From the NCBI GenBank assembly GCA_964483805.1, contig CAZADH010000051.1:1-26505 (forward strand): DNA of 26,505 bases, read 5' to 3'. This document shows, in pieces, positions 1 through 6,719 of this stretch. The notes beneath the pieces were generated by a model. That model did no database searches and was not told the origin of the DNA. It worked only from the letters and a program-made list of their open reading frames with translations. Source of the DNA: CAZADH01 sp964483805. GTDB lineage: Bacteria > Muiribacteriota > Ozemobacteria > Ozemobacterales > Ozemobacteraceae. The position numbers and the translations under genes are program-made. Each line of letters begins with the position of its first letter. The first letter of the stretch is position 1.

Positions 1-1
1 C

Positions 2-532
2 TTTTTGCAGGCGCCCAAAGGCAAGGTCCAGATCAAGTCGGGCCCGAACGGGGCATGGGCATACGCATCCGACAAGATGGCCGTAAAAGTGGGCGATGTG
101 GTCAAAACCGGCGACGACGGTTCGGTGACCGTGGTCTGGAAGTCGGGGGACACGCAGGAGTTCAAGCCGGGTTCCGCCTTCCGCTTCGATGGCAAGACTC
201 TCGCCGGCGAGCAGGCGAACGGCACGATCATCTACCGGGCCACCAAGAAAGCCGAGGAAGTGAAGGTCACCACGCCGCACGCCGTGACCGGTATTCTCGG
301 CACCATCTTTGCCGAAATCGTGGCCACGGGGTCCACCGAGATCGTGCTTTCTGAAGGCAAGCTCTCGATCAAGAACCGCACCACGAACAAGGAAGTGATT
401 CTCGAGGCCGGCAGCCGCCTGGTCGTCGACGACAAGGGGCAGTTCTCGGCGACGGCACCGGTCAATCCGTTCGATGCCGAGAGTCTCTTCCGCGCCGGTC
501 GCTCGCAAGACCCGAAGATCAACCCGCGGTAA
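2..532 (+). CDS. FecR-domain secreted protein, 5'-truncated by window edge
   Basis: The frame is open to the left edge, so the N-terminus, probably with a signal peptide, is missing; the TTG at position 5 is unlikely to be the true start. About 176 residues are visible. The pattern matches the FecR fold: a G-D-x-V-x-T-G-D segment near residue 30, then a stretch of beta strands with a T-P-x-A-x-x-G-I-L-G-T segment around residues 90-100, and a strand-rich tail ending in E-A-G-S-R-L. In classical FecR the domain sits in the periplasm and relays iron status to a sigma factor. Stand-alone secreted versions of unknown function are common in other phyla. No sigma factor or TonB receptor gene is adjacent, so a scaffold or adhesion role is as likely as signalling. 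The stop is TAA and no clear terminator follows. Confidence 0.75.
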   Translation, partial: FLQAPKGKVQIKSGPNGAWAYASDKMAVKVGDVVKTGDDGSVTVVWKSGDTQEFKPGSAFRFDGKTLAGEQANGTIIYRATKKAEEVKVTTPHAVTGILGTIFAEIVATGSTEIVLSEGKLSIKNRTTNKEVILEAGSRLVVDDKGQFSATAPVNPFDAESLFRAGRSQDPKINPR

Positions 533-581
533 CGCTGGGTTGCGCAGTCGGGATGGCGACGGCGGGCATGTCGTCGTGTCG

Positions 582-605
582 CAATACGTATTGTCAATGT
601 ATTGA
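582..605. repeat. Two adjacent AT-rich palindromes (GTATTG family)
   Basis: Positions 582-593 read CAATACGTATTG, a perfect 12-nt palindrome. Directly after it, 594-605 read TCAATGTATTGA, which has 5-nt inverted arms. The surroundings are GC-rich. The same word recurs across the window, including inside genes. It could be a protein binding site; function is unknown. Confidence 0.6.
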
Positions 606-898
606 TGATGTATGTCTATGCTGTCCGTGTGTCGGACGCCATGTTCGCCGCGGGGAGCGATCGACCGGGGCGAGTCCGGTGCCAGGCCGAAGCGCAGCGA
701 TGGCCGCTGAATACCCGCCGATCCTGCTGGCCTGGAAGAAACTCAGAACGCGCAGACTGGTTCTGCGATTCAACTCGATAGGTATACGTGAGTCCCCAGG
801 CAACTCATTGTCGAGATGCGGGTTCTGTGACAGGACGTGCCTTGGCGTGTCCCGACACCGGTTTGCACAGAGGGGTCGTTTGCACCGCCCAAAACTGT

Positions 899-928
899 GT
901 TTCGGGCCGCCCTCCATGGCGGCGAAAC
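899..928. terminator. Intergenic hairpin, possible minus-strand terminator
   Basis: The left arm at 899-911 and right arm at 918-928 pair as GTTTC(G)/(C)GAAAC plus CCGCC/GGCGG, with a two-base bulge and a six-base loop. Read on the minus strand, the stem is followed by ACACAGTTTTGGG, a short U tract after a small gap. It could back up the nearer hairpin at 977-1015 or be an RNA structure of its own. Confidence 0.4.
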
Positions 929-976
929 GCCCACTACGCCCGTTGTGCGCGGGCGGGTACGCACTTCGGCAGGAAA

Positions 977-1015
977 CACACCGCCGGCCCCGAGACAATC
1001 GGGACCGGCGGTGTG
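977..1015 (-). terminator. Hairpin terminator of the small secreted protein gene
   Basis: The arms at 977-993 and 999-1015 pair over 17 positions with one mismatch around a five-base loop. It lies about 20 bp beyond the stop of the minus-strand gene ending at 1036. On the minus strand it is followed by TTTCC, a short U tract. The very stable GC-rich stem supports a terminator despite the weak tail. Confidence 0.65.
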
Positions 1016-1035
1016 AAAACGGCTTGGGTTCGGGG

Positions 1036-1407
1036 TTACTGGTAGATCTTCAGGAACTTCTCGCGCTCGTCGAGCATCATCTCGAGCTGGCGGCCGACAT
1101 CACGCCAGGTGCCGCTGCACATCTTGAAGGCTTCGGCCACGGCGCGGGCCTTGGCGATCTCTTCTTTGGTCTCGATGCTGTTGACTTCGCTGCGCATGAT
1201 TTTCATGTTCTCGCCCAGTTCGAGGTTCTTCTGGGCGAACTGCGGGTTGGTCCAGGGCTTGGGCATACCCGGATGCATCATCATGTTGATCCACTCGGAG
1301 GTGGCGGCGACGGTGTTCATCGCGTTCTGCAGCTTGTTGATGTCGAGAGCAAAAGAGGGCATCGCCATGACGATCGCCAGGACGGTCAAAATCAGAATCT
1401 TCTTCAC
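1036..1407 (-). CDS. Small secreted protein of unknown function (123 aa)
   Basis: I chose the GTG at 1405-1407 because AAGGAG lies 8 nt upstream; the longer frame to 1512 adds a basic, non-conserved extension. The protein begins with a textbook signal peptide: a V-K-K basic start, a hydrophobic core and an S-F-A cleavage site near residue 21. The mature part of about 100 residues is mostly charged and helical, with a Met-rich segment (E-W-I-N-M-M-M-H-P) and one Cys. It resembles no family I know. It stands alone, between a sigma-54-type promoter upstream and a strong hairpin downstream. That arrangement suggests a separately regulated periplasmic protein, perhaps co-regulated with surface appendages; this is inference. 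Confidence 0.75.
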   Translation of the reverse strand: MKKILILTVLAIVMAMPSFALDINKLQNAMNTVAATSEWINMMMHPGMPKPWTNPQFAQKNLELGENMKIMRSEVNSIETKEEIAKARAVAEAFKMCSGTWRDVGRQLEMMLDEREKFLKIYQ

Positions 1408-1468
1408 AGTGGATCTCCTTGATCGGGTGTTCTTTTTTCCAGCGCTTGTGCTTGGAAATGGGAGATAA

Positions 1469-1485
1469 AGCAAGATACGTGCCAG
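1469..1485 (-). promoter_or_regulatory. Sigma-54 (RpoN) -24/-12 promoter
   Basis: The minus strand reads CTGGCACGTATCTTGCT, which matches the sigma-54 consensus YTGGCACG-N4-TTGCW at every defined position. Transcription would begin near 1458, giving a leader of about 50 nt before the GTG start at 1407. Sigma-54 promoters need an AAA+ activator, so the gene is probably switched on by a specific signal. No activator gene is in the window. Confidence 0.8.
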
Positions 1486-1667
1486 CCGTGAAAACGCGGT
1501 TTGCTGCGCCAATTCGCGGAACTTCCTGATGTCGGCGATGAAAATCCGGCAACGCTTCGCCGAATCCTGGGCAATCAGCCCACGCTCACCCCACGTTGCG
1601 GGTGACAGCGGTCCCCCGGCGTGGGGCGCAGAAAGCCGGTTTCGCGCGCGGTGCTACCCGGGCGCTC

Positions 1668-4295
1668 TCAGACGTCGATTTCGAGGTCGGCCTTCAACCG
1701 ACTCAGTGATGCCACCACCTGCCGGCGCACGTCGGGGTCTTTGTCGGACAGCGCCGAGATCAGTGGTTCGACGCCCTGGGCCATGCCGAGCTGGCCAAGC
1801 GCATAGGCCGCCGAGGCGCGCATGTTCTTGTCGGAGTCTTTGATCATGCGCGACAGCAGGTCGAAGACCTTCAGGTCGCCGTACTTACCCAGCGAGATGA
1901 GAATGTTGGCCTTGACCCGGTTGTCGCTCTCGTCGAGCAGCAGGTTGAAGAACTCGTAAACCCGGTTGCCGCCGATTTTCTCGAGGGCCTCGACCGCATT
2001 GGCCTTGACGCGACGGTCGGTGACGCGCAGCTTTTCGGCGAGAATCGGCACGTGGTTCTCGTTGCCAAGGCGCCCGAGCAGTTGTATTGCTTTTGACAAT
2101 ACACGGGCGTCGGTGTCTTCTTTGACCACCTGCTCGACGAACGGCACGATATTGGTGCGCGGCAGCTTCTCGAGCGCCTCGAGGATGGCGTAACGCACGT
2201 TGGGGTCGGCACCGGGGAACCACCCCATCATGACCTCGGCCGCCTCGGCCTGGGCATAGGTGCGCAGGATCTTGAGAATCAGCACGCGCACATGCACCGG
2301 CACGTTGGTGAACAACGACACCAGTTCGGCATGGGGCTTGAAACCCTTGAAGGCAAACGCCTTCACCCGCACCGATCGCTCGCCCTGCACCTCGACTTCG
2401 TTCATCTCGGCCGTCTCGCGCAACAGGAAGCCCGCGTCTTCCGAGAGGAAGATTTCGTCTTTGTCTTGCACGCGCGCCAGGGCAAAGACATCGAGCCCGA
2501 CGTCGCCCCAGAAGGTCGGCTCTTCGTTGTCGAGCGTGCCGTGGATGGTTTCGAAACAGTGAATGGCCAGCGGCACCTCGAACGGCAGTCCCTGACAGTC
2601 GCGCAACCGGTGCAAGAGCAGGTTGGCGCAACGTATTGCTGTGAGCAATGCATCGTATTTCTGACGCCCGCCGAAGAGCAGCACCGCGCCGCCGAGTGAC
2701 AGTTGCACCTGGGCGGCCCCGGCGTCGACGGCGACCTTGCGCAGCAGTTCGACGATCTGGCGCACCGCGGTAAACAGATCGGGCGGCTTCGCCTGGTTGA
2801 GCGCCTCGCCCAATCCGTGGAACGGCGCAAACAGACCAACGACAAACAGCTTTTCGCCGGTGTTTTCGTGGCTGGCGATGACCTTGAGCGTTTGGTTGAC
2901 AATGCTCTTGCTGACGTATTGTTGCAGGCCCTTGCCGAGCATGTCGCGTTCGCGCAGGCCGAGCATCATGAAATTGTAGGTCTGTGCCAGCAGACCCACC
3001 TCGTCGTGCCGCTCGAGGTAGACGCTCTGGCGCAGGTCGCCGGCAGTGACCTGTTCCATCGAGTGGATCAACACATTGACGTCGCGTGACAGGCGGCGGC
3101 TGATCAGATGAACGAGCACGAAGGCGACACCAAGGGCGCCGAGGAAGACCAGGCCCATCTGCCAGACCAGCACGCCGCGCGACTCGATCCAGGCATGGGC
3201 GCGGATGCCCACCACAAGAGTGCCGACCCGCATCAGCGGTTGGTTCGCTTGCGGAACGGTCGCGGCGCCCGAGCCGCGGCCGGCGTTGGTGCCCTGCACC
3301 TGGAGCAATGGCACGTAGACCCGGAAATCGAGCGGGTCGTCGGGCGAGTGACGCAACAGGGGCACGTCGTCGTTGCGCGACCCTTTCAGATGAGGGTCTT
3401 CGAACGACTTGCCGATCTCGTCGGCTTCGGTGTGAAAGACGGCCTTCTCGCCTTTGACCACGGCGATGAAGGCGATGTCGTCGTTGGCGTTGCGCATCTC
3501 GGCCAGTTCGGTGGCGTCTTCGGCACGTTCGTTGATGGCAAACCGTCGCGCCACCGGCGCCATCAGTTGACCCGCCCCGATGGCAGTCTTCTTGAATTGT
3601 CGCCGCCACGCGCGGTCGTACCAGTGTTCGAGCAGCAGGTGAGAGGCGATGAACGCGGCCAACACGAGAATCGCCGCACCGCCCAGCCAGATGACGCGCA
3701 CGCTCGCCACGTCGCGATGCTTGATCAGCCAGTAGAAAACGAAGCCCAGGACGATGACGGCCAACACCAGCAGATTGCGGAAAACGATGTGGCGCAATAC
3801 GCGGTCTTGCTCATCGCGCACGAAGCCGACGCGCAGCACCAGTCGCTCGCTGCCGACCATGACCGGCAATACGCCTTCGACCAGGGTTTCGCCGGAACCG
3901 CTCGGGTCGGAATAGGGCAGCCAGGTCAGGCCGCGGGCCTTGAGGGCGAGCGCTTCCTGAACCTGGGCGAGGCTCAGCGATTCGCCCGGGCCGTCACCCT
4001 TGGCCTCGACGCTGCCGTCGCGGGCGCGTTGCACCACGGCGTAACGCACCGAAACTTCGTCGAGGACGTTGGCCAGGCGGGCCGAGAGCGACTGCTTCTT
4101 GTCGAGCAGTGATGCGACATCGCGGGCCAGGGCGCGCATGAAGATCGTGCGCTGATTCTGGTGGCTTGCCTCGACGGCGGCCGTCTGGGCCTGGGTCAGG
4201 TAGTAGGCGAAGCAACCCAATGTAAATACAACGACACCGACGAAGGCGCGCTCAAAGAAGACCGACCGGCGCAATGTGTTGAGAGTAGCGGGCAT
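1668..4295 (-). CDS. Four-TM HAMP / degenerate class III cyclase-like / HEAT-repeat signalling protein (875 aa)
   Basis: The ATG at 4293-4295 is preceded by AGGA at 11 nt; a TTG 12 codons upstream is possible. Visible layout: TM1 about 13-35, periplasmic domain to about 168, TM2 and TM3 about 169-223, second periplasmic sensor-like domain 224-372, TM4 373-398, HAMP about 399-450, cyclase-like domain about 455-655, and HEAT repeats about 665-875. The cyclase-like domain keeps the spacing of class III cyclases, but both metal-binding Asp positions are lost: L-F-A-P-F-H-G (488-494) replaces F-A-D-I-x-G, and L-G-G-A (534-537) replaces G-D-A. It is therefore probably a non-catalytic, possibly nucleotide-sensing module, with the HEAT solenoid as a protein-binding output. 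It lies 45 bp after the HD-GYP gene in the same direction, suggesting one operon and a joint signalling role. An inactive-receptor role is inference. Confidence 0.8.
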   Translation of the reverse strand: MPATLNTLRRSVFFERAFVGVVVFTLGCFAYYLTQAQTAAVEASHQNQRTIFMRALARDVASLLDKKQSLSARLANVLDEVSVRYAVVQRARDGSVEAKGDGPGESLSLAQVQEALALKARGLTWLPYSDPSGSGETLVEGVLPVMVGSERLVLRVGFVRDEQDRVLRHIVFRNLLVLAVIVLGFVFYWLIKHRDVASVRVIWLGGAAILVLAAFIASHLLLEHWYDRAWRRQFKKTAIGAGQLMAPVARRFAINERAEDATELAEMRNANDDIAFIAVVKGEKAVFHTEADEIGKSFEDPHLKGSRNDDVPLLRHSPDDPLDFRVYVPLLQVQGTNAGRGSGAATVPQANQPLMRVGTLVVGIRAHAWIESRGVLVWQMGLVFLGALGVAFVLVHLISRRLSRDVNVLIHSMEQVTAGDLRQSVYLERHDEVGLLAQTYNFMMLGLRERDMLGKGLQQYVSKSIVNQTLKVIASHENTGEKLFVVGLFAPFHGLGEALNQAKPPDLFTAVRQIVELLRKVAVDAGAAQVQLSLGGAVLLFGGRQKYDALLTAIRCANLLLHRLRDCQGLPFEVPLAIHCFETIHGTLDNEEPTFWGDVGLDVFALARVQDKDEIFLSEDAGFLLRETAEMNEVEVQGERSVRVKAFAFKGFKPHAELVSLFTNVPVHVRVLILKILRTYAQAEAAEVMMGWFPGADPNVRYAILEALEKLPRTNIVPFVEQVVKEDTDARVLSKAIQLLGRLGNENHVPILAEKLRVTDRRVKANAVEALEKIGGNRVYEFFNLLLDESDNRVKANILISLGKYGDLKVFDLLSRMIKDSDKNMRASAAYALGQLGMAQGVEPLISALSDKDPDVRRQVVASLSRLKADLEIDV
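2082..2102. repeat. In-gene AT-rich inverted repeat GTATTG...CAATAC
   Basis: GTATTG (2084-2089) and CAATAC (2097-2102) are inverted copies inside the HEAT-coding part of the gene. The minus strand also carries the 13-mer AAAAGCAATACAA (2082-2094), found again exactly at 10766-10778 and as a 12-mer at 19176-19187. It encodes K-A-I-Q using the rare ATA codon. Confidence 0.55.
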
Positions 4296-4340
4296 TTCTA
4301 GTGGGTTCCTGTCATGAGCCGGATGCAGCAAACATCGCCG

Positions 4341-5933
4341 TCAGAGGGGCATCACCGCATCGTGCCGGTTGCTCATCTTGACGAATGCTTCGGCAATCTC
4401 GGGGTCGAACTGCGTCCCCTTGCAGCGCAGGATCTCGCGAATCGCCACGTCTTTCGGCATGGCCTGACGATAGGGGCGGTTGCTGGTCATCGCGTCGTAG
4501 GTGTCGGCCACCGCAATAACGCGGGCGCCGAGCGGAATCGCATCGCCAGCCAACCCTGCCGGGTAACCCTTGCCGTCGTAGCGCTCGTGGTGGTGCCGGA
4601 TGTCGGGAATCAGATCGTCGAGAAAGTGCACCTTCGCCAGGATCATCACGCCGGTGTCGGGATGCGACTTGATCACCTGGAACTCCTCGTCGGTCAAGCG
4701 CCCCGGCTTGTTGAGGATCTGTTCGGGAATGCCGATCTTGCCCACGTCGTGCAGCAGGGCGGCAATGCGCAATTTTTCGATGCGCCCCGGATCGAGGCGG
4801 ATCTCGCGGGCCAACGCCACCGACAACTGCGTCACCCGGTCGGAATGCCCGTGCGTGTAGGGGTCTTTTGCATCGATCGCCGAGCTGAGCGCCTCGAGCG
4901 TGTTGATGTATGCATCTTGTATTGACTTGAACAGGTCGGCATTCTGAATGACGAAGGCGATCTGGCTCGACAGAATGTTGAGCAGGTCGATGTCTTCGGT
5001 GCCGAATCCTTCGCGCCCGGCCTGCTTGTTGGCCATCTGGATCAACCCGAGCGTCTTGTCACGACACTTGAGCGGCATCGTCAGCACGTGCCGCAGCGTG
5101 ACGCCGGCGATCTTGTCGCGCTCGGCCAGCCCTTCGCCGACGCTCAGGTCGTTGGTGATCGTCGGGCGGTTCTCGCTCAACACCCGCGCCATGATCGGCG
5201 TCAACGGCGGTCTCTCGCCCTCGGCCAGGTTGGCCTCGACCCCCGCCGCCAGAACCTTGTGAATGAATGCGTGCGGCTGCCCTTCTTTGATGAGATAAAC
5301 CGCGCCGACCTCGCACCCGGTACCGTCGCGCGCCACCTCGAGAAACTTGCGCATCAACGTGCCCAGATCGATGTTGCCGACGATCTCCTTGCCCAGCACG
5401 AACACGTTCGACAACACCAGCAGCCGCTTGAACATGCGGTCGTAGAGAATCGCGCTTTCGAGCGATGCCGCGGCTTGTCGTGCCAGTACCGGCAGAATCT
5501 CGCAGACGTTTTCAGGGGCATTGGCGTTGAGCTTCAGGCCGATGATGCCCAGCATCTTGTGTCGCCGGATCAGGGGCAGAAGGATGAAATCCTCGATCGG
5601 CAGAATCTCGCTCTCGGTCTCGAGCCAGCGCTGGTACTCGCTGAGAAACGACGTCGTCAGCGCGTCCATGCGTTCCTGGGTGACCAGATTACTGATGCGC
5701 ACGTCGAGCCGGGGCGGATCTCCGGTGGTCAACGCAAAAAAGCTGGCGTCGGCCTTGCACAGGATCAACGCTTTTTTGAGAATCGCCCGCAACAACGAAT
5801 CGAGCTCGATGAAGAACCCGGTTTCGTCGAGAGTCAGCAGCTCCTGAATCTCGGCCCGCAGGAGCTGATTCTCACGGTACAATGCCTCCTGCGACGTGTT
5901 GGCAGGGCGAGGCAGCAGCCAATCGAGTTGCAT
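4341..5933 (-). CDS. GAF-GAF-HD-GYP cyclic-di-GMP phosphodiesterase (530 aa)
   Basis: A cytosolic protein with a short coiled N-terminus, GAF 1 at about 35-165, GAF 2 at about 172-335 and an HD-GYP domain at about 342-525. Catalytic motifs are intact: H-D-V-G-K-I-G (395-401), H-H-H-E-R-Y-D-G-K-G-Y-P (447-458) and the D-x-Y-D-A-M-T-S-x-R-P-Y-R loop (477-489). HD-GYP enzymes hydrolyse c-di-GMP to pGpG or GMP on a two- or three-metal centre, and GAF domains usually gate them with a small ligand. It heads an operon with the cyclase-like/HEAT gene 45 bp downstream. The ATG at 5931-5933 has no Shine-Dalgarno, and a good -10 box ends 7 nt before it, so the transcript may be leaderless. An AGGAGG lies inside the gene near codon 16, too close to the next in-frame TTG to be convincing. 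Confidence 0.9.
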   Translation of the reverse strand: MQLDWLLPRPANTSQEALYRENQLLRAEIQELLTLDETGFFIELDSLLRAILKKALILCKADASFFALTTGDPPRLDVRISNLVTQERMDALTTSFLSEYQRWLETESEILPIEDFILLPLIRRHKMLGIIGLKLNANAPENVCEILPVLARQAAASLESAILYDRMFKRLLVLSNVFVLGKEIVGNIDLGTLMRKFLEVARDGTGCEVGAVYLIKEGQPHAFIHKVLAAGVEANLAEGERPPLTPIMARVLSENRPTITNDLSVGEGLAERDKIAGVTLRHVLTMPLKCRDKTLGLIQMANKQAGREGFGTEDIDLLNILSSQIAFVIQNADLFKSIQDAYINTLEALSSAIDAKDPYTHGHSDRVTQLSVALAREIRLDPGRIEKLRIAALLHDVGKIGIPEQILNKPGRLTDEEFQVIKSHPDTGVMILAKVHFLDDLIPDIRHHHERYDGKGYPAGLAGDAIPLGARVIAVADTYDAMTSNRPYRQAMPKDVAIREILRCKGTQFDPEIAEAFVKMSNRHDAVMPL

Positions 5934-5940
5934 TCCGGAG

Positions 5941-5969
5941 ATACTATCACCGCATCAGTCCGCCGTCAA
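5941..5969 (-). promoter_or_regulatory. Sigma-70-type promoter of the HD-GYP operon
   Basis: The minus strand reads TTGACG (5964-5969), a 17-nt spacer and TAGTAT (5941-5946). The ATG begins 7 nt after the -10 box, which places transcription start at about the first base of the start codon. Confidence 0.7.
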
Positions 5970-6052
5970 CGCGGATCCACGGCGGTCGGCTTTCCGGCCA
6001 CAACCGGTGCGCCACCGACTCCGATTCACCCCGCGTCGGCCGCATTCGGGGC

Positions 6053-6718
6053 TCAGTTCGTCGGCGTGGTGAAGGTCCGGTCGCTCGAAAACGTTTCGGT
6101 CGATTCCAGCCGATGGCGGCTGCTGACGACCCTGAAGTGGTACACCGTTCCGGGCTGCAATGTGGTCAGTTGCACCCGGTGCTCGCGCGTGAGCCGGTCG
6201 TCGGCGTTCACCGTCAGCGGGTAGTGGGTGTCGAAGCCGTAGTCGACGCGGCCATCGGCATCGATGTCGGTTTCCCAGGTGATGACCGCCGAGGTGGGGT
6301 TCAATGCCGTAACGGTGACCGAGGTCACCACAGGTTTGGGCACCAGTTTGATGTTCACCAACGTTGCGGTGACGCCGGCCTCGACCACGATTGCTTGCTC
6401 GATGAGCGACAGTTGGCCGCCGCCGGTCGCCGCCATGACCCGCCATGACCCGGCGGGCAGCGTGATGCTGAACCGACCATCGGCAGCAGGTTCCACTGTG
6501 TTGCTGGTTCCGTCTCCGGCAACGAACACCAGCGCCCGCACTTGCGGATTCGCGAGTTGACCGATCACCGTGCCCATCGTCGATCCGGTGGCGCCCGACG
6601 GCGCCGATACCGATCCGCAGCCGGAAACCGCGAGCAGGGCCGCGAACGCCACGACCAGCCAGACGCGGTCGAGAGGGCGCGCAATGGGGAAGCCACCGAT
6701 GCCGAGAATACGAAACAT
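6053..6718 (-). CDS. Lipoprotein with carboxypeptidase-regulatory-like and fibronectin III domains (221 aa)
   Basis: The start at 6716-6718 follows GAGGT at 7 nt and lies 1 nt after the upstream stop (TGAAATG), indicating translational coupling. A lipobox L-A-V-S-G-C puts the lipidated Cys at residue 34, after a rather long N-region. Residues about 48-125 form a beta-sandwich resembling CarboxypepD_reg (G-T-V-I-G-Q-L start, G-R-F-S-I-T-L-P-A-G-S-W core). Residues about 130-221 match fibronectin III: S-A-V-I-T-W-E-T-D, then L-T-T-L-Q-P-G-T-V-Y-H-F-R-V. Asp is present at +2 of neither a clear retention nor a clear export signal, so inner or outer membrane placement is open. As last gene of the barrel operon it probably works with the two upstream envelope proteins. 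Confidence 0.75.
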   Translation of the reverse strand: MFRILGIGGFPIARPLDRVWLVVAFAALLAVSGCGSVSAPSGATGSTMGTVIGQLANPQVRALVFVAGDGTSNTVEPAADGRFSITLPAGSWRVMAATGGGQLSLIEQAIVVEAGVTATLVNIKLVPKPVVTSVTVTALNPTSAVITWETDIDADGRVDYGFDTHYPLTVNADDRLTREHRVQLTTLQPGTVYHFRVVSSRHRLESTETFSSDRTFTTPTN

Positions 6719-6719
6719 T

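Larger units (their letters stand above)
533..1035. other. Non-coding intergenic region, about 500 bp
   Basis: This region separates the FecR gene (+) from the small secreted protein gene (-). The open frames on both strands are mutually antisense, arginine/proline-rich and match no family, so I treat it as non-coding. It contains an AT-rich patch of CAATAC/GTATTG palindromes at 582-605 and two strong hairpins at 899-928 and 977-1015. Between about 620 and 890 I see nothing recognisable. Confidence 0.6.

Noticed and set aside
553..1422. 289-codon plus-strand frame
   Set aside because: It crosses non-coding DNA and the antisense of the small secreted gene, with no ribosome site or domain.
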